Shown one piece after another: positions 10,138-19,109 of a stretch of 64,000 bases of DNA. Every line of letters begins with the position of its first letter. The stretch's first letter is position 1. Both the position numbers and the translations under genes were made by a program. The notes beneath the pieces were generated by a model. The model searched no databases, was not told the DNA's origin, and was given only the letters and a program-made list of their open reading frames with translations. Source of the stretch: Marinifaba aquimaris (lineage in GTDB: Bacteria; Pseudomonadota; Gammaproteobacteria; Enterobacterales; Alteromonadaceae); contig NZ_JABULX010000005.1 in the NCBI RefSeq assembly GCF_013328345.1, forward strand, positions 1 to 64,000. The letters run 5' to 3'.

Positions 10138-11421
10138 TTAAGCCACGACTACGTTAAATACATATTTCCAGTCTTCTTCGTACTGCTTTAATCGCCCTAT
10201 GATTTGGTCGGTCATCTCAGTGCCTTTGGTCAACATAATAGCATCTTGCTTATTTGTTAGGTCTCTTGATAACACCATGCCGGGTTGTAGCAAATCAACA
10301 CTGATACACATTTCAAACTGTTCAGAAAATTGAACCTTTGGCATCGCGAGTAATTCAAAATACGCTTTGAAAACTTCAGGGTCATATCGATGGCCCGTAT
10401 GTTTTTCTAACATATTTTTTGCCTTATCAAAGCTCAACGTTTCACCTGTTGCTATACCCAATAAATGCTTATCAAAATCATTCACTACAGCCAATATTCT
10501 CGATTCGATTGGTATCGCTTCTGCTTTCAGGTGACTTGGGGTTCCAGTGCCATCAAAACTCTCATATTGATGCTTAACGCCCATGGCAATTTCTTTTAAT
10601 TGCGGCATAGTTGAAAGTATTTCGGCACCTTTAATGGCATGACTTTTCCGCAGTTCAATAGCGTCTTTGTCTAGTTTGTTTTCAGGTGTGTTTAACACTT
10701 GCTCACTGACCACTAACTTACCAATTTCATGTAATAAACCAACTAAGTAACTATGGCTAACAGTTTGCTTATCGAGCTGCATATAATTTGCTAAATGGCG
10801 ACAATGGCTTGCTACGCGCTTGATATGGCTATGATTAGCATGCTCAAATTTATTGGTTAACATGTTGAGCATAGTGAGTACATCCTGCAGCATACCTCGT
10901 TGCTGACTCCTGGTACTTTTGACTTGTTTTTTTAGCGTGCTCAGTTGGGCTTCATCATCGTGTAACTTTGCTTTTAAGCAAGCATTATCATCTTTCAGGG
11001 TTTCATTTTCATCCATCAGCTCACGATCGATAGAACCGACGACATTGTGCAATTGATGTTGTTCAACTGCGTTTTCGACAATCAACTTGAGTTCTTTGTT
11101 ATCCCAAGGCTTATTTACATAGTTTGATACTTTGCCTAGATTAATTGCACGAGCGGTACTATCGATATCAGAATAACCCGTTAATAGTATGCGGGTGGTT
11201 TGCGGGCTTAAAGTATTCACTCTTTGTAAAAAAACATCGCCTGTCATATTTGGCATTTTCATATCAGAGATCACAGCAGCATACTCGTAGCGTTCAAAGG
11301 CTTTCAGCGCGAGATCCGCTTCTAAAAAACAGTGAACTTGGTAGTCTTTTCTGAATAATCTATACAAGGCATCTAAGATGGCTTGCTCATCATCGACTAT
11401 CATTAACTTTAACTTCTGCAT
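10138..11421 (-). CDS. Response regulator with degenerate HD-GYP domain (HnoD-like)
   Basis: Two-domain protein of 427 residues. The receiver occupies about 1-125 (IVDDEQAI, phospho-acceptor Asp53 in ISDMKMP, LLTG, VNKPW), followed by a coiled-coil linker at about 150-200 and an HD-type domain at 215-380. The HD-GYP signature is altered: GLLHEIGK replaces HDxGK, and HQYESFDGTGTP replaces HHExxDGxGYP. c-di-GMP hydrolysis is therefore doubtful. Shewanella HnoD is a receiver protein with a degenerate HD-GYP domain in an H-NOX network, so the placement back-to-back with H-NOX and its kinase suggests the same role. The ATG at 11421 has GGGG upstream and starts directly at the receiver; the longer frame to 11496 adds an unlikely leader. 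Confidence 0.85.
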   Translation of the reverse strand: MQKLKLMIVDDEQAILDALYRLFRKDYQVHCFLEADLALKAFERYEYAAVISDMKMPNMTGDVFLQRVNTLSPQTTRILLTGYSDIDSTARAINLGKVSNYVNKPWDNKELKLIVENAVEQHQLHNVVGSIDRELMDENETLKDDNACLKAKLHDDEAQLSTLKKQVKSTRSQQRGMLQDVLTMLNMLTNKFEHANHSHIKRVASHCRHLANYMQLDKQTVSHSYLVGLLHEIGKLVVSEQVLNTPENKLDKDAIELRKSHAIKGAEILSTMPQLKEIAMGVKHQYESFDGTGTPSHLKAEAIPIESRILAVVNDFDKHLLGIATGETLSFDKAKNMLEKHTGHRYDPEVFKAYFELLAMPKVQFSEQFEMCISVDLLQPGMVLSRDLTNKQDAIMLTKGTEMTDQIIGRLKQYEEDWKYVFNVVVA

Positions 11422-11576
11422 ATCAACCCCAAAAAGCAGACAACTCAGTGGAAACTGGTTTTCACATTGCAAATATATCCTATAACTTAATTGCAAAATG
11501 CGAATATGTCATTAATAACTATTAATATTAATCAAAATTTTGCACGTAGCATGCCAACTCAAAAAAGGAGCCGATC

Positions 11577-12119
11577 ATGAAAGGAACGGTGTTTAACCAT
11601 CTTCAAGAATTTGTTGAACAAAGTCATGGCTATACCGTTTGGGACCAAGCCATTTCGACGTTAGATTTACCCTCCAAAGGTATATATGTTGGCACGCAAA
11701 GTTACGACGATACTGAAATCACTATGCTTGCCGTGTACTTAGCAGAGCAACTTAATGCCCCATTACCCGATTTAATCAGAAGCTTTGGTTATTCTCTGTT
11801 TTCACACTTGATGCCTATGGCACCTGAGCAAGCCAAACAGGCTAAAGATTTACGCACCTTTTTACATATGGTCGAAAAAATCATTCACGTTGAAGTCCTA
11901 AAACTTTACCAAGATGTAAACTTACCTAAATTCGATTATATCGATGAAGAATCAAAGTATATGACCATGATTTATCGCTCACCGCGTAAGCTGTGTTTTT
12001 TATCAGAAGGGCTAATATTAGGTGCAGCTGATCACTTCAAAGAGCAAGTAAAAATTGATCAGTCTAAATGCATGCACAAAGGTGATGACTGCTGTCATAT
12101 TGAAATCGAGTTTTTATGA
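11577..12119 (+). CDS. hnoX: H-NOX heme nitric-oxide sensor
   Basis: Stand-alone H-NOX (HNOB) protein of 180 residues that binds NO at a ferrous heme and controls a partner kinase. The N-terminus MKGTVFNHLQEFVEQ is typical. His104 (VEKIIHVE) is the expected proximal heme ligand, and Tyr133-Arg-Ser135-Pro-Arg137 is the YxSxR motif that holds the heme propionates. Cys140, Cys165, His167 and Cys172/Cys173 match the C-terminal zinc/thiol site known from Shewanella and Vibrio H-NOX. AAAGGAG lies about 7 bases before the ATG. The next gene overlaps by four bases (ATGA), indicating translational coupling with the kinase. Confidence 0.95.
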   Translation: MKGTVFNHLQEFVEQSHGYTVWDQAISTLDLPSKGIYVGTQSYDDTEITMLAVYLAEQLNAPLPDLIRSFGYSLFSHLMPMAPEQAKQAKDLRTFLHMVEKIIHVEVLKLYQDVNLPKFDYIDEESKYMTMIYRSPRKLCFLSEGLILGAADHFKEQVKIDQSKCMHKGDDCCHIEIEFL

Positions 12120-13642
12120 GCCAACAAAGCAACGAGCAAGAACAACTAGAAGCGCTCAAACACATCCTAGACAGAGAGCGTGCTGCAAGGAAAGAAGCCG
12201 AGCAAAAAATTGAAGTGTTTGCGAGCGATATTTATGAAAAAAATCAATTATTGCAAGAACAAACGCACCAGGCACAAGAAAGACAAAAGCAATTAGAGTT
12301 TTTAACCGGTCTCGCCGCTGAAACTTGGCAGCAAGCGAGTATGACTGCCATATTAGATAATTACCTCGATCGCAGTCGCAACTTTTTGCAATTTGCTTTT
12401 GCCACTATGTTCGAGCTCAAGCCTGACTACCAATTGGATAGAGTTCAAATCCTGCCGGCGGCTGAAACGCAATTAATGCAATTTGAAGAAAGTGAGCTCA
12501 GGACCTTATTCAATCACTTGGATGGTTTTCGCTTGAGTATGGAGTTAACTGAGCAAGCAGAATGTAAATTACTCAATTTGGAAGAGTATCTAGACCCGCA
12601 ATTAGGTAAGACCTATCGCCCTGAATTTCAATTTGCCTATATTGTGCCGCTCTACCAAAACAGCCACAATCGCCAAACGACCTTTGGCCTAGCCTGCTTT
12701 TTATTCGAAGATGAAGCTAATTTAGATATTGGCCAATTACAAACGATAGAGTCATCGCGAAATACACTGATTTTGGCTTTATCACGCAAACAAAATGAAA
12801 CGAACCAAGCCAAACAACTCGCTGAATTAGAGCAAGCACACCAAACGCTAAAACAAACTCAACAGCAACTGATCGATTCAGAAAAACTCGCTTCACTGGG
12901 TATGTTGTCAGCAGGAGTTGCCCATGAAATCAATAACCCGGTCGGTTATGTCATGAGTAATATCGACACCATGCATGACTATTTGTCTTCTTTACAATCA
13001 GTCCTCAAGCCATTAAATGAAAATGAACAGTTAGATGACGCGGCTTGTCGAACATTAATGGCTAAATGGCAAGATGAAGAAGGCGATTACCTATTAGAAG
13101 ACAGTCAAAAGATTCTCAATTCCAGCATTGATGGTTTGCATCGTATTAGAGATATCGTAGAAGCCTTGCGAAGTTTCTCGCGCATGGATAATCATGAGCT
13201 AGAAGCAATTGATGTAAATAGTACGATAGAACACGCATTAAAAATGGTGAAAAACGAGCTTAAATACAACTATCAAGTCATCACCGATTTTCAAGCCGAT
13301 AAACCTATTATGGGTAGCGATGGTCAATTACAACAAGTCTTCATTAATTTATTTATCAATGCCAAACACGCAATGAAAGGCGGGGGCTCGATAACAATTA
13401 AAACTTGGATTGATAAAGCCAGAGTAAAAGTCAGTGTTAAAGACACAGGTACGGGTATAAAAGAAGAAGACCTAAAACAGATTTTTACGCCCTTTTTTAC
13501 CACCAAGAAGCAAGGTGAAGGAACAGGTTTAGGTTTAGCAATCTCCTACAGTATCTTGCAGCAACACCACGCAAAAATAGAAATTAATACCCAATTGGGT
13601 GAAGGTACTGAATTCCTACTATCTTTCTTTACGTTCGAGTAA
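12116..13642 (+). CDS. H-NOX-associated sensor histidine kinase
   Basis: Cytoplasmic histidine kinase of 508 residues with no membrane span. An N-terminal coiled coil (about 1-60) leads to a GAF-like sensory region (60-225), a second coiled coil, a HisKA domain with His270 in SAGVAHEINNPVG, and a HATPase_c domain (NLFINAKHAM N box, DTGTGI G1, GEGTGLGLAIS G2). It carries no receiver or Hpt domain. The start overlaps the H-NOX stop, the hallmark of HnoK/HahK kinases. In Vibrio fischeri, NO-bound HnoX restrains HahK, which feeds the syp biofilm activator. Here the pair lies immediately upstream of a syp-like locus. Direct control of that locus is inference. Confidence 0.92.
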   Translation: MSQQSNEQEQLEALKHILDRERAARKEAEQKIEVFASDIYEKNQLLQEQTHQAQERQKQLEFLTGLAAETWQQASMTAILDNYLDRSRNFLQFAFATMFELKPDYQLDRVQILPAAETQLMQFEESELRTLFNHLDGFRLSMELTEQAECKLLNLEEYLDPQLGKTYRPEFQFAYIVPLYQNSHNRQTTFGLACFLFEDEANLDIGQLQTIESSRNTLILALSRKQNETNQAKQLAELEQAHQTLKQTQQQLIDSEKLASLGMLSAGVAHEINNPVGYVMSNIDTMHDYLSSLQSVLKPLNENEQLDDAACRTLMAKWQDEEGDYLLEDSQKILNSSIDGLHRIRDIVEALRSFSRMDNHELEAIDVNSTIEHALKMVKNELKYNYQVITDFQADKPIMGSDGQLQQVFINLFINAKHAMKGGGSITIKTWIDKARVKVSVKDTGTGIKEEDLKQIFTPFFTTKKQGEGTGLGLAISYSILQQHHAKIEINTQLGEGTEFLLSFFTFE

Positions 13643-13662
13643 ATCGTTGATTTTAAGCATTT

Positions 13663-13690
13663 GCAGTTTGCAAAACATTTTGCAAACTGC
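13663..13690. promoter_or_regulatory. TTGCAA inverted repeat, candidate enhancer site of the glmS operon
   Basis: A perfect inverted repeat with 13-base arms (GCAGTTTGCAAAA and its complement) separated by two bases. Each arm holds a TTGCAA core (13668-13673 and 13680-13685). It is centred about 98 bases upstream of the -12 GC of the sigma54 promoter at 13761, the usual position for an enhancer site. Related TTGCAA repeats occur before the other sigma54 promoters in the locus. It could alternatively terminate the kinase transcript, but no T run follows. Confidence 0.7.
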
Positions 13691-13760
13691 TTACTTCCTC
13701 AACCGTTCAACCATCAACAAAAAGCACTTAACCACATGATATTTATAGATAAATAAAGTT

Positions 13761-13776
13761 TGGCATAGTCCTCGCT
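13761..13776 (+). promoter_or_regulatory. Sigma54 promoter of the glmS/sypM-like operon
   Basis: TGGCATAGTCCTCGCT has the invariant GG (13762-13763) and GC (13774-13775) separated by ten bases. The GC lies 48 bases before the ATG of the glmS paralogue, so transcription would begin near 13787. Confidence 0.78.
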
Positions 13777-13822
13777 ATATTCACCTTGAAGCAAAAAATT
13801 AAACTAATTAGAGGTGAGCATC

Positions 13823-15658
13823 ATGTGTGGTATTTATGCAGCAGTTAACAATACACCTGTCGTTAATGAGTTAATTAAAGGTTTAGATAGCTTATCTTAC
13901 CGTGGTTATGATTCAGCTGGCGTAGCTGTTTTTTCAGGTAACCATATCGAGCGTCGTCGTGCTCAAGGTAAATTGGAATGTCTTGCTAATGTTTTATACA
14001 ACTCGCCAATTGACGGCAACGTAGGCATTGCACACACACGTTGGGCTACTCACGGTTTACCTAATGAGTTAAACGCTCACCCGCACATGACCAGTAAAGT
14101 AGCGGTAGTGCACAATGGTATTATCGAAAACTACAAAGCGCTTCGTGATTTTTTAACCGATGCCGATTACCACTTTGAAAGTGAAACAGACAGCGAAGTC
14201 ATCCCACTTTTACTAACTTACTTCCTTGATCGCGGCTTAACAGCAGAGCAAGCACTAAAAAGTACCATTCACAAACTAGATGGTAGCTTTGCATTAGTGG
14301 CTATTTTTCAGCAAAGTCCATACGAATTATATGCCGCTCGCCAAGGTAGCCCATTAGTCATAGGCCAAAGTAAAACAGGTTTTTCAATATCATCTGATGA
14401 TAATGCGTTACCAGAAAACACTGAAGCAAGCTGTCATTTACAAGATGGTGATCTAGCACGTATCACGCAGCAACAATTAACCATCACAAATTTTTATGGC
14501 GACGATATCAAACGCTCATTAATCGCGCGTCAAACTCAAGCCGATGTGACAGAAAAAGCGGGTTACGAACATTTCATGCACAAAGAAATGCACGAGCAAC
14601 CTAAAGTATTCAAACGCACATTAAAACACTACTTACAAGCGATTGAAGTTCAAGGTGAGACACACCTTAGCTTAAAACCATTAACAAAATTAACGAATAA
14701 AATTTCACGTTTAACCGTTGTCGCGTGTGGTACTTCTTATTATGCCGGCATGGTCGCCAAATACTGGATTGAAGAGTTCGCAGGTGTCCCTGTCGATTTA
14801 GATATCGCCTCTGAGTATCGCTATCGAAAAATGCCTATGAATATGCAATCTGCTGCGCTATTTATTTCTCAAAGCGGCGAGACCGCCGACACATTAGCCG
14901 CTTTACAACATGCAAAACAAGCCGGGCAAACCTGTATTTCCATCGTCAACGTGACGAACAGTACCATGGCTAACGAATCCGATTTAGTGCTACCCATCTT
15001 AGCGGGTCGAGAAATAGGTGTGGCATCAACCAAAGCCTTCACCGCTCAGCTAGCAGCATTAATGGCCGTGACGTTAACCTTGGCCAAGAGCAATGGTTTA
15101 CTCACCCATCAAGACGAAGATCGAATGTTAACTGAGCTTTTCAGCCTAGATAGTGTGATGACTGCAGTATTGGCGCAAGAAAATGAAATTAAAGCGATAT
15201 CTAAAAGCCTAGTAAGTAGTGACAACGCGCTCTTTATGGGTCGTGGTATCGCCTTCCCACTCGCACTAGAAGGTGCGTTGAAATTAAAAGAAATCAGCTA
15301 TATACACGCCGAAGCTTACCCTGCAGGTGAACTAAAACACGGTCCTATCGCATTAGTGGATGAATCAATGCCTGTTGTAGTAGTTGCACCTAATAATGAG
15401 CTATTTGCTAAAACCTTATCCAACCTTAGAGAAGTTGCCTCGCGCGGTGCACGCATCATTCTAGTCAGCGACAGCCAAGGTATAGCTCAAGCATCTGACT
15501 TTATTGAACACGCCATTACCCTACCTAAAGCAACCGATTTAATGGTGCCTGTTATTTACAACTTACCTATGCAGTTATTGGCTTATTACGCTTCAGTTTT
15601 AAAGGGTAATGATGTCGATCAACCGCGCAACTTAGCTAAATCCGTTACGGTCGAGTAA
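13823..15658 (+). CDS. glmS: Glutamine--fructose-6-phosphate aminotransferase (locus-borne paralogue)
   Basis: Makes glucosamine-6-phosphate from fructose-6-phosphate and glutamine, the entry to UDP-GlcNAc. The 611 residues comprise an N-terminal glutaminase domain (Cys1 after Met removal, MCGIYAAV; RGYDSAG; HTRWATHG; HNGIIENY) and two SIS isomerase domains (CGTSYYAG, SQSGETADT, GRGIAFPLALEGALKLKEIS, EAYPAGELKHGP), ending DQPRNLAKSVTVE. The start must be the ATG at 13823, because Cys must follow Met; a GTG nine bases earlier would bury it. GAGGTG serves as ribosome site. It leads an exopolysaccharide operon under a sigma54 promoter, so it probably boosts amino-sugar supply when the matrix is made. 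A housekeeping glmS beside glmU is expected elsewhere. Confidence 0.95.
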   Translation: MCGIYAAVNNTPVVNELIKGLDSLSYRGYDSAGVAVFSGNHIERRRAQGKLECLANVLYNSPIDGNVGIAHTRWATHGLPNELNAHPHMTSKVAVVHNGIIENYKALRDFLTDADYHFESETDSEVIPLLLTYFLDRGLTAEQALKSTIHKLDGSFALVAIFQQSPYELYAARQGSPLVIGQSKTGFSISSDDNALPENTEASCHLQDGDLARITQQQLTITNFYGDDIKRSLIARQTQADVTEKAGYEHFMHKEMHEQPKVFKRTLKHYLQAIEVQGETHLSLKPLTKLTNKISRLTVVACGTSYYAGMVAKYWIEEFAGVPVDLDIASEYRYRKMPMNMQSAALFISQSGETADTLAALQHAKQAGQTCISIVNVTNSTMANESDLVLPILAGREIGVASTKAFTAQLAALMAVTLTLAKSNGLLTHQDEDRMLTELFSLDSVMTAVLAQENEIKAISKSLVSSDNALFMGRGIAFPLALEGALKLKEISYIHAEAYPAGELKHGPIALVDESMPVVVVAPNNELFAKTLSNLREVASRGARIILVSDSQGIAQASDFIEHAITLPKATDLMVPVIYNLPMQLLAYYASVLKGNDVDQPRNLAKSVTVE

Positions 15659-15730
15659 GTAGCAACAAGGGTGTATTGCAGCCTCTGTGATGCACCCTTA
15701 CTTTGTAATTTTCTAAAAGGAGTTCGCAAA

Positions 15731-16441
15731 ATGTCTATTAGTATGAACCAAACAAAACAATGGCTTAAAACAAGTGACCAGCCGATCGCCAAAACACTTT
15801 TTAAAATCATAAAGGCAATTCGTCAATTTGAATTACCTGCGCCGAAACTCATTTACCTACCGCTTTATCACGGCCATAAATTCATTACCAATACTCTTTC
15901 AAGCTTAGCTCGAATCACTTATTGGACTCCTTTGTTTAAAAGCCAAATCAAAGGTTCAGCCAAGCGTCTATATCTTTATGGCGGCATGCCTTTTTTATCA
16001 GGTGGTATCGATATCACAGTCGGTGATGATTGTCGTATCTCAGGCCAAAGCACCTTTAGCGGACGAGTACACGGCGCCGAGCCAGCTAAGTTAATCTTGG
16101 GCAACAATATCGATATCGGCTGGATGACAACCATTGCCAGTGGTACCAAAGTGGTGATCGAAGACAATGTGCGTATTGCTGGTCGCGCATTTTTTGCGGG
16201 CTACCCAGGACACCCGCTCGATGCACAAGCTAGAGCAGAAGGTGCAGCGTGTTTAGATAGCCAAGCGAAGGACATTATTCTGAAAAAAGACGTCTGGCTG
16301 GCAACAGGTGTAAGTGTCATGGCAGGTGTAACTATTGGAGAAGGCACGATAGTTGCAGCTGGTAGTGTAGTAACACGAGATTTACCAGCCAATGTATTGG
16401 CTGCTGGTTCGCCGGCAAAAGTAATTAAGCAACTTAACTAA
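15731..16441 (+). CDS. Left-handed beta-helix acetyltransferase (SypM-like)
   Basis: Hexapeptide-repeat acyltransferase of 236 residues, likely O- or N-acetylating the repeat-unit sugar. The N-terminal ~80 residues are helical, then LbH coils run through DDCRISGQSTF, GNNIDIGWMTTIASG and DVWLATGVSVMAGVTIGEGTIVAAGSV (in short repeats), ending VLAAGSPAKVIK, the classic tail of the family. The ATG at 15731 is preceded by AAAAGGAG; the longer GTG frame at 15671 has none. Its place between glmS and glycosyltransferases, before a Wzz-like protein, parallels sypM in the V. fischeri syp order. Confidence 0.85.
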   Translation: MSISMNQTKQWLKTSDQPIAKTLFKIIKAIRQFELPAPKLIYLPLYHGHKFITNTLSSLARITYWTPLFKSQIKGSAKRLYLYGGMPFLSGGIDITVGDDCRISGQSTFSGRVHGAEPAKLILGNNIDIGWMTTIASGTKVVIEDNVRIAGRAFFAGYPGHPLDAQARAEGAACLDSQAKDIILKKDVWLATGVSVMAGVTIGEGTIVAAGSVVTRDLPANVLAAGSPAKVIKQLN

Positions 16442-16461
16442 CTTTGTTTGAGGGAAAAGCC

Positions 16462-17652
16462 ATGACGAATTTACAGCAAAAAAAGAAGCATTTAGTAGTT
16501 TTTGGTGAAGATTTCAATGGCTTACCTAGTAGTACGCAACATTTAGTTAAGCTATTGGCGAACGAACGCAAAGTGCTATGGGTTAATTCGATTGGTTTAC
16601 GCCAACCTAAATTCAACTTTACTGACTGCCAACGCGTGGTAAACAAAATCGGCCAATACCTTTTCAAACCGAAAAAATGCAAAAAAGTTTCGCCTTTTGC
16701 AAAGCAAAATGCATCTCATGACAATATTCACGTAATGAGTGCTATGACTATCCCTGCACCACAATCAAAAGGTGCTAGAGAAGTTGCCCGCTTTTTACTG
16801 ACAAAACAAGTTAACAAGGCCATTAAAAAATTCTTACCTCAAGGCGAGGCTTACGATTTATGGATCTCACTACCCACTGCCGCTGATTTAATCGGCCACC
16901 TAGGAGAAGACAAAGTTATCTATTACTGTGGTGATGATTTTTCTTCGCTTGCAGGCGTAGATCACGAAACCGTGACTCGTCGCGAACAAAAATTAATCGC
17001 TAAAGCAGACCTAATTCTCGCAGCAAGCTATACGTTAAAAACTAAATTTCCAGAAGCTAAAAGTCATTGGGTAGAGCACGGTGTCGACTTATCGCTATTT
17101 AACGACCCTAAACCTATGGCTCAAGAGCTCAAAGACATTACCCAAAATAACGCCTTACCGTCAGCGGGTTTCTACGGCAGCATTAGCGAATGGTTAGATC
17201 AAGACTTAGTCGTAGAAACAGCAAAATTATTACCGCACTGGCAATTTATTTTCATTGGTCACATTCATACCGATGTCGATAAATTAAAAGCGCAAAAAAA
17301 CATTCACTTTGTCGAAGCTCAAGCTCACCAAGATTTACCCGGTTTTTCTCAGCATTGGACAGCGTCTTTAATGCCTTTTCGTTTGAACGGCCAAATTAAA
17401 GCCTGTAACCCACTAAAGCTCACCGAGTATTTAGCGGCAGGCCAACCCGTCATTGCCACACCTTTTAATGCCGTTAAGCAATATCAAGGTTTTGTTCAAA
17501 CAATCTCTACGGCAAAAGAGATGGCAGAAACCTTAGAGGCGAGCAAAGCGCAACAAAGCGAAGAAATGAAGCAAGGCTTAAGAAAAGCCGTCAGTAATAA
17601 ATCTTGGATCAGCAAAAGCCAACAAGTTGAGAAGTTATTGGAGGCGATATGA
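16462..17652 (+). CDS. Glycosyltransferase, GT-B fold (SypN-like)
   Basis: Cytoplasmic GT-B enzyme of 396 residues resembling TuaH/WsaF-type family 1 glycosyltransferases. The acceptor half opens with HLVVFGEDFNGLPSSTQHLV. In the nucleotide-sugar half are HWVEHGVDLSLF, SAGFYGSISEWLD, FIFIGHIHTD and LMPFRLNGQIKACNPLKLTEYLAAG, the last containing the donor-binding E. GAGGGA precedes the ATG at 16462; the TTG at 16444 is less likely. The next gene overlaps by four bases. The donor and linkage cannot be read from sequence. Confidence 0.85.
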   Translation: MTNLQQKKKHLVVFGEDFNGLPSSTQHLVKLLANERKVLWVNSIGLRQPKFNFTDCQRVVNKIGQYLFKPKKCKKVSPFAKQNASHDNIHVMSAMTIPAPQSKGAREVARFLLTKQVNKAIKKFLPQGEAYDLWISLPTAADLIGHLGEDKVIYYCGDDFSSLAGVDHETVTRREQKLIAKADLILAASYTLKTKFPEAKSHWVEHGVDLSLFNDPKPMAQELKDITQNNALPSAGFYGSISEWLDQDLVVETAKLLPHWQFIFIGHIHTDVDKLKAQKNIHFVEAQAHQDLPGFSQHWTASLMPFRLNGQIKACNPLKLTEYLAAGQPVIATPFNAVKQYQGFVQTISTAKEMAETLEASKAQQSEEMKQGLRKAVSNKSWISKSQQVEKLLEAI

Positions 17653-19082
17653 AGTCACTCGCGTATCAACTGCACTATTTACTTGCAGGAGCTTGGCGTC
17701 AGCGCTATGTCATTATCATTCCGATGATTTTGTTACCCTTGATTGGCGGGTTGGTCAGTTTTACCAGTGCGAAACAGTACCAAGCTCACACCAGTATGTT
17801 GATTCAGGAAACGGCTAAAATGAATCCATTTTTAGAGGATTTAGCGGTTTCAACCATGCTTAAAGATCGCATAGCTGCGCTCACAACCTTACTGCACAGC
17901 CGCCATATTTTGCAATCAGTTGCAATGGAGCGAGGGCTTATCACAGATAAAACGCCCGATGCAGAGCGCGATTCAGTGGTTGCTCAGCTATCAGACCAAC
18001 TAAGCATGAACATGGCAGGTAAAGACCTAATTAATATCTCGCTTAAGTCAGGTAACCCAGATGGCATGAAAGAGACATTAACCTCTGTTAGCCGCCACTT
18101 TGTCGAACAACTACTTGCGCCTGAACGTTCATCTATTCGCGATTCAGCTTACTTTTTAGAAGAGCATATCCAACACAGAAGACAAGATTTAGAAAAAGCA
18201 GAAAATGCCTTAGCAGAATTTCGCAACGCCAATGCTTTTGCGCTACCAGAAATGCATGCAACAAATTTAACGCGCCTCACGCAGTTAAAACAACAGCTAT
18301 CAGAGCGCCAAGCAGAACTTGCAGGTAAAAACAGTAGCCTAGGTGGTATAAGTCAACTTTTATCAACCACTAACCCAATCATAGGCCGCATTGAAGAACA
18401 AATTATCCGTATTCGCGGCGAGTTAGCGTTACTCAACACCCGCTACACGGAAAAGCACAGTAAAGTGATTGCTGCTGAACGCAAACTGCGCCGTTTAGAA
18501 ACCGAGCGCCAAGCCATTTTGAAATCGACTCAGGAGAATATAAATACCCAGCAGCTGTGGGATATCGCCAGTAACGTGCAGGTCGATGGTGATAAAAATC
18601 AGCCCTTGTTAATCAGCCAGTTAGAAAGTTTGCAAACCACTCGTAATCGCGTTCAAAGCTTGGAAGAAGAAGTGAAATGGTTAGAAAAAACCATTGCCGA
18701 CCTTGAACCTAAAGTGGCGGCTTACGGCCAACACGAACACCAACTGAAAAAGTTAGAGCGCGACTTATCGGTAAAAAGTAATATGTATGAAGACTTACTC
18801 GAACGCTATGAAATGGCGCAAGTAACAGGTTCACTCAGTAAGTTTGAAGAAAAAAAACGCATCAAGGTGATCGATCGTCCATTTACTCCAACTGCACCTT
18901 CAAATCTCCCATGGTTCCTATTTATCATCGCAGGGTTATTCGGTGGTTTATTTTTAGGTGTGGGGTTTGCAGTAATGTTTGAAGTGACTGATACGTCTAT
19001 TCGTCGTATCGATAAATTACAACAAATTAGCCAGTTACCTGTGTTATCACGCTTACCTAGCCAAAGTGAATTTGCTAGCTAG
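17649..19082 (+). CDS. sypO: Wzz/GumC-type polysaccharide chain-length determinant (SypO-like)
   Basis: Inner-membrane co-polymerase of 477 residues. Membrane span 1 is near 20-42 (VIIIPMILLPLIGGLVSF), followed by the Wzz periplasmic domain and a long coiled coil (about 170-370: HRRQDLEKAENALAEF, LRRLETERQAIL, SLEEEVKWLEKTI). The Pro-rich RPFTPTAPSNLPW precedes span 2 (about 418-442), leaving a short cytoplasmic tail. There is no kinase domain, so the ATPase partner is probably the separate SypD-like protein. Such proteins govern chain length in Wzy-dependent synthesis and contact the Wza-like exporter (SLBB protein here). It overlaps the preceding glycosyltransferase (ATGA). Confidence 0.9.
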   Translation: MKSLAYQLHYLLAGAWRQRYVIIIPMILLPLIGGLVSFTSAKQYQAHTSMLIQETAKMNPFLEDLAVSTMLKDRIAALTTLLHSRHILQSVAMERGLITDKTPDAERDSVVAQLSDQLSMNMAGKDLINISLKSGNPDGMKETLTSVSRHFVEQLLAPERSSIRDSAYFLEEHIQHRRQDLEKAENALAEFRNANAFALPEMHATNLTRLTQLKQQLSERQAELAGKNSSLGGISQLLSTTNPIIGRIEEQIIRIRGELALLNTRYTEKHSKVIAAERKLRRLETERQAILKSTQENINTQQLWDIASNVQVDGDKNQPLLISQLESLQTTRNRVQSLEEEVKWLEKTIADLEPKVAAYGQHEHQLKKLERDLSVKSNMYEDLLERYEMAQVTGSLSKFEEKKRIKVIDRPFTPTAPSNLPWFLFIIAGLFGGLFLGVGFAVMFEVTDTSIRRIDKLQQISQLPVLSRLPSQSEFAS

Positions 19083-19109
19083 CCATAGGTTTATTACGAG
19101 GAGAAAGCC

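Noticed and set aside
11470-11490. GG...GC on the minus strand upstream of the HD-GYP-like gene
   Set aside because: Spacing is eight, not ten bases, so it does not fit sigma54.
13663-13690. Palindrome read as a simple terminator of the H-NOX kinase gene
   Set aside because: No T run follows, and similar TTGCAA repeats stand before other sigma54 promoters in the locus; enhancer role preferred, though both are possible.
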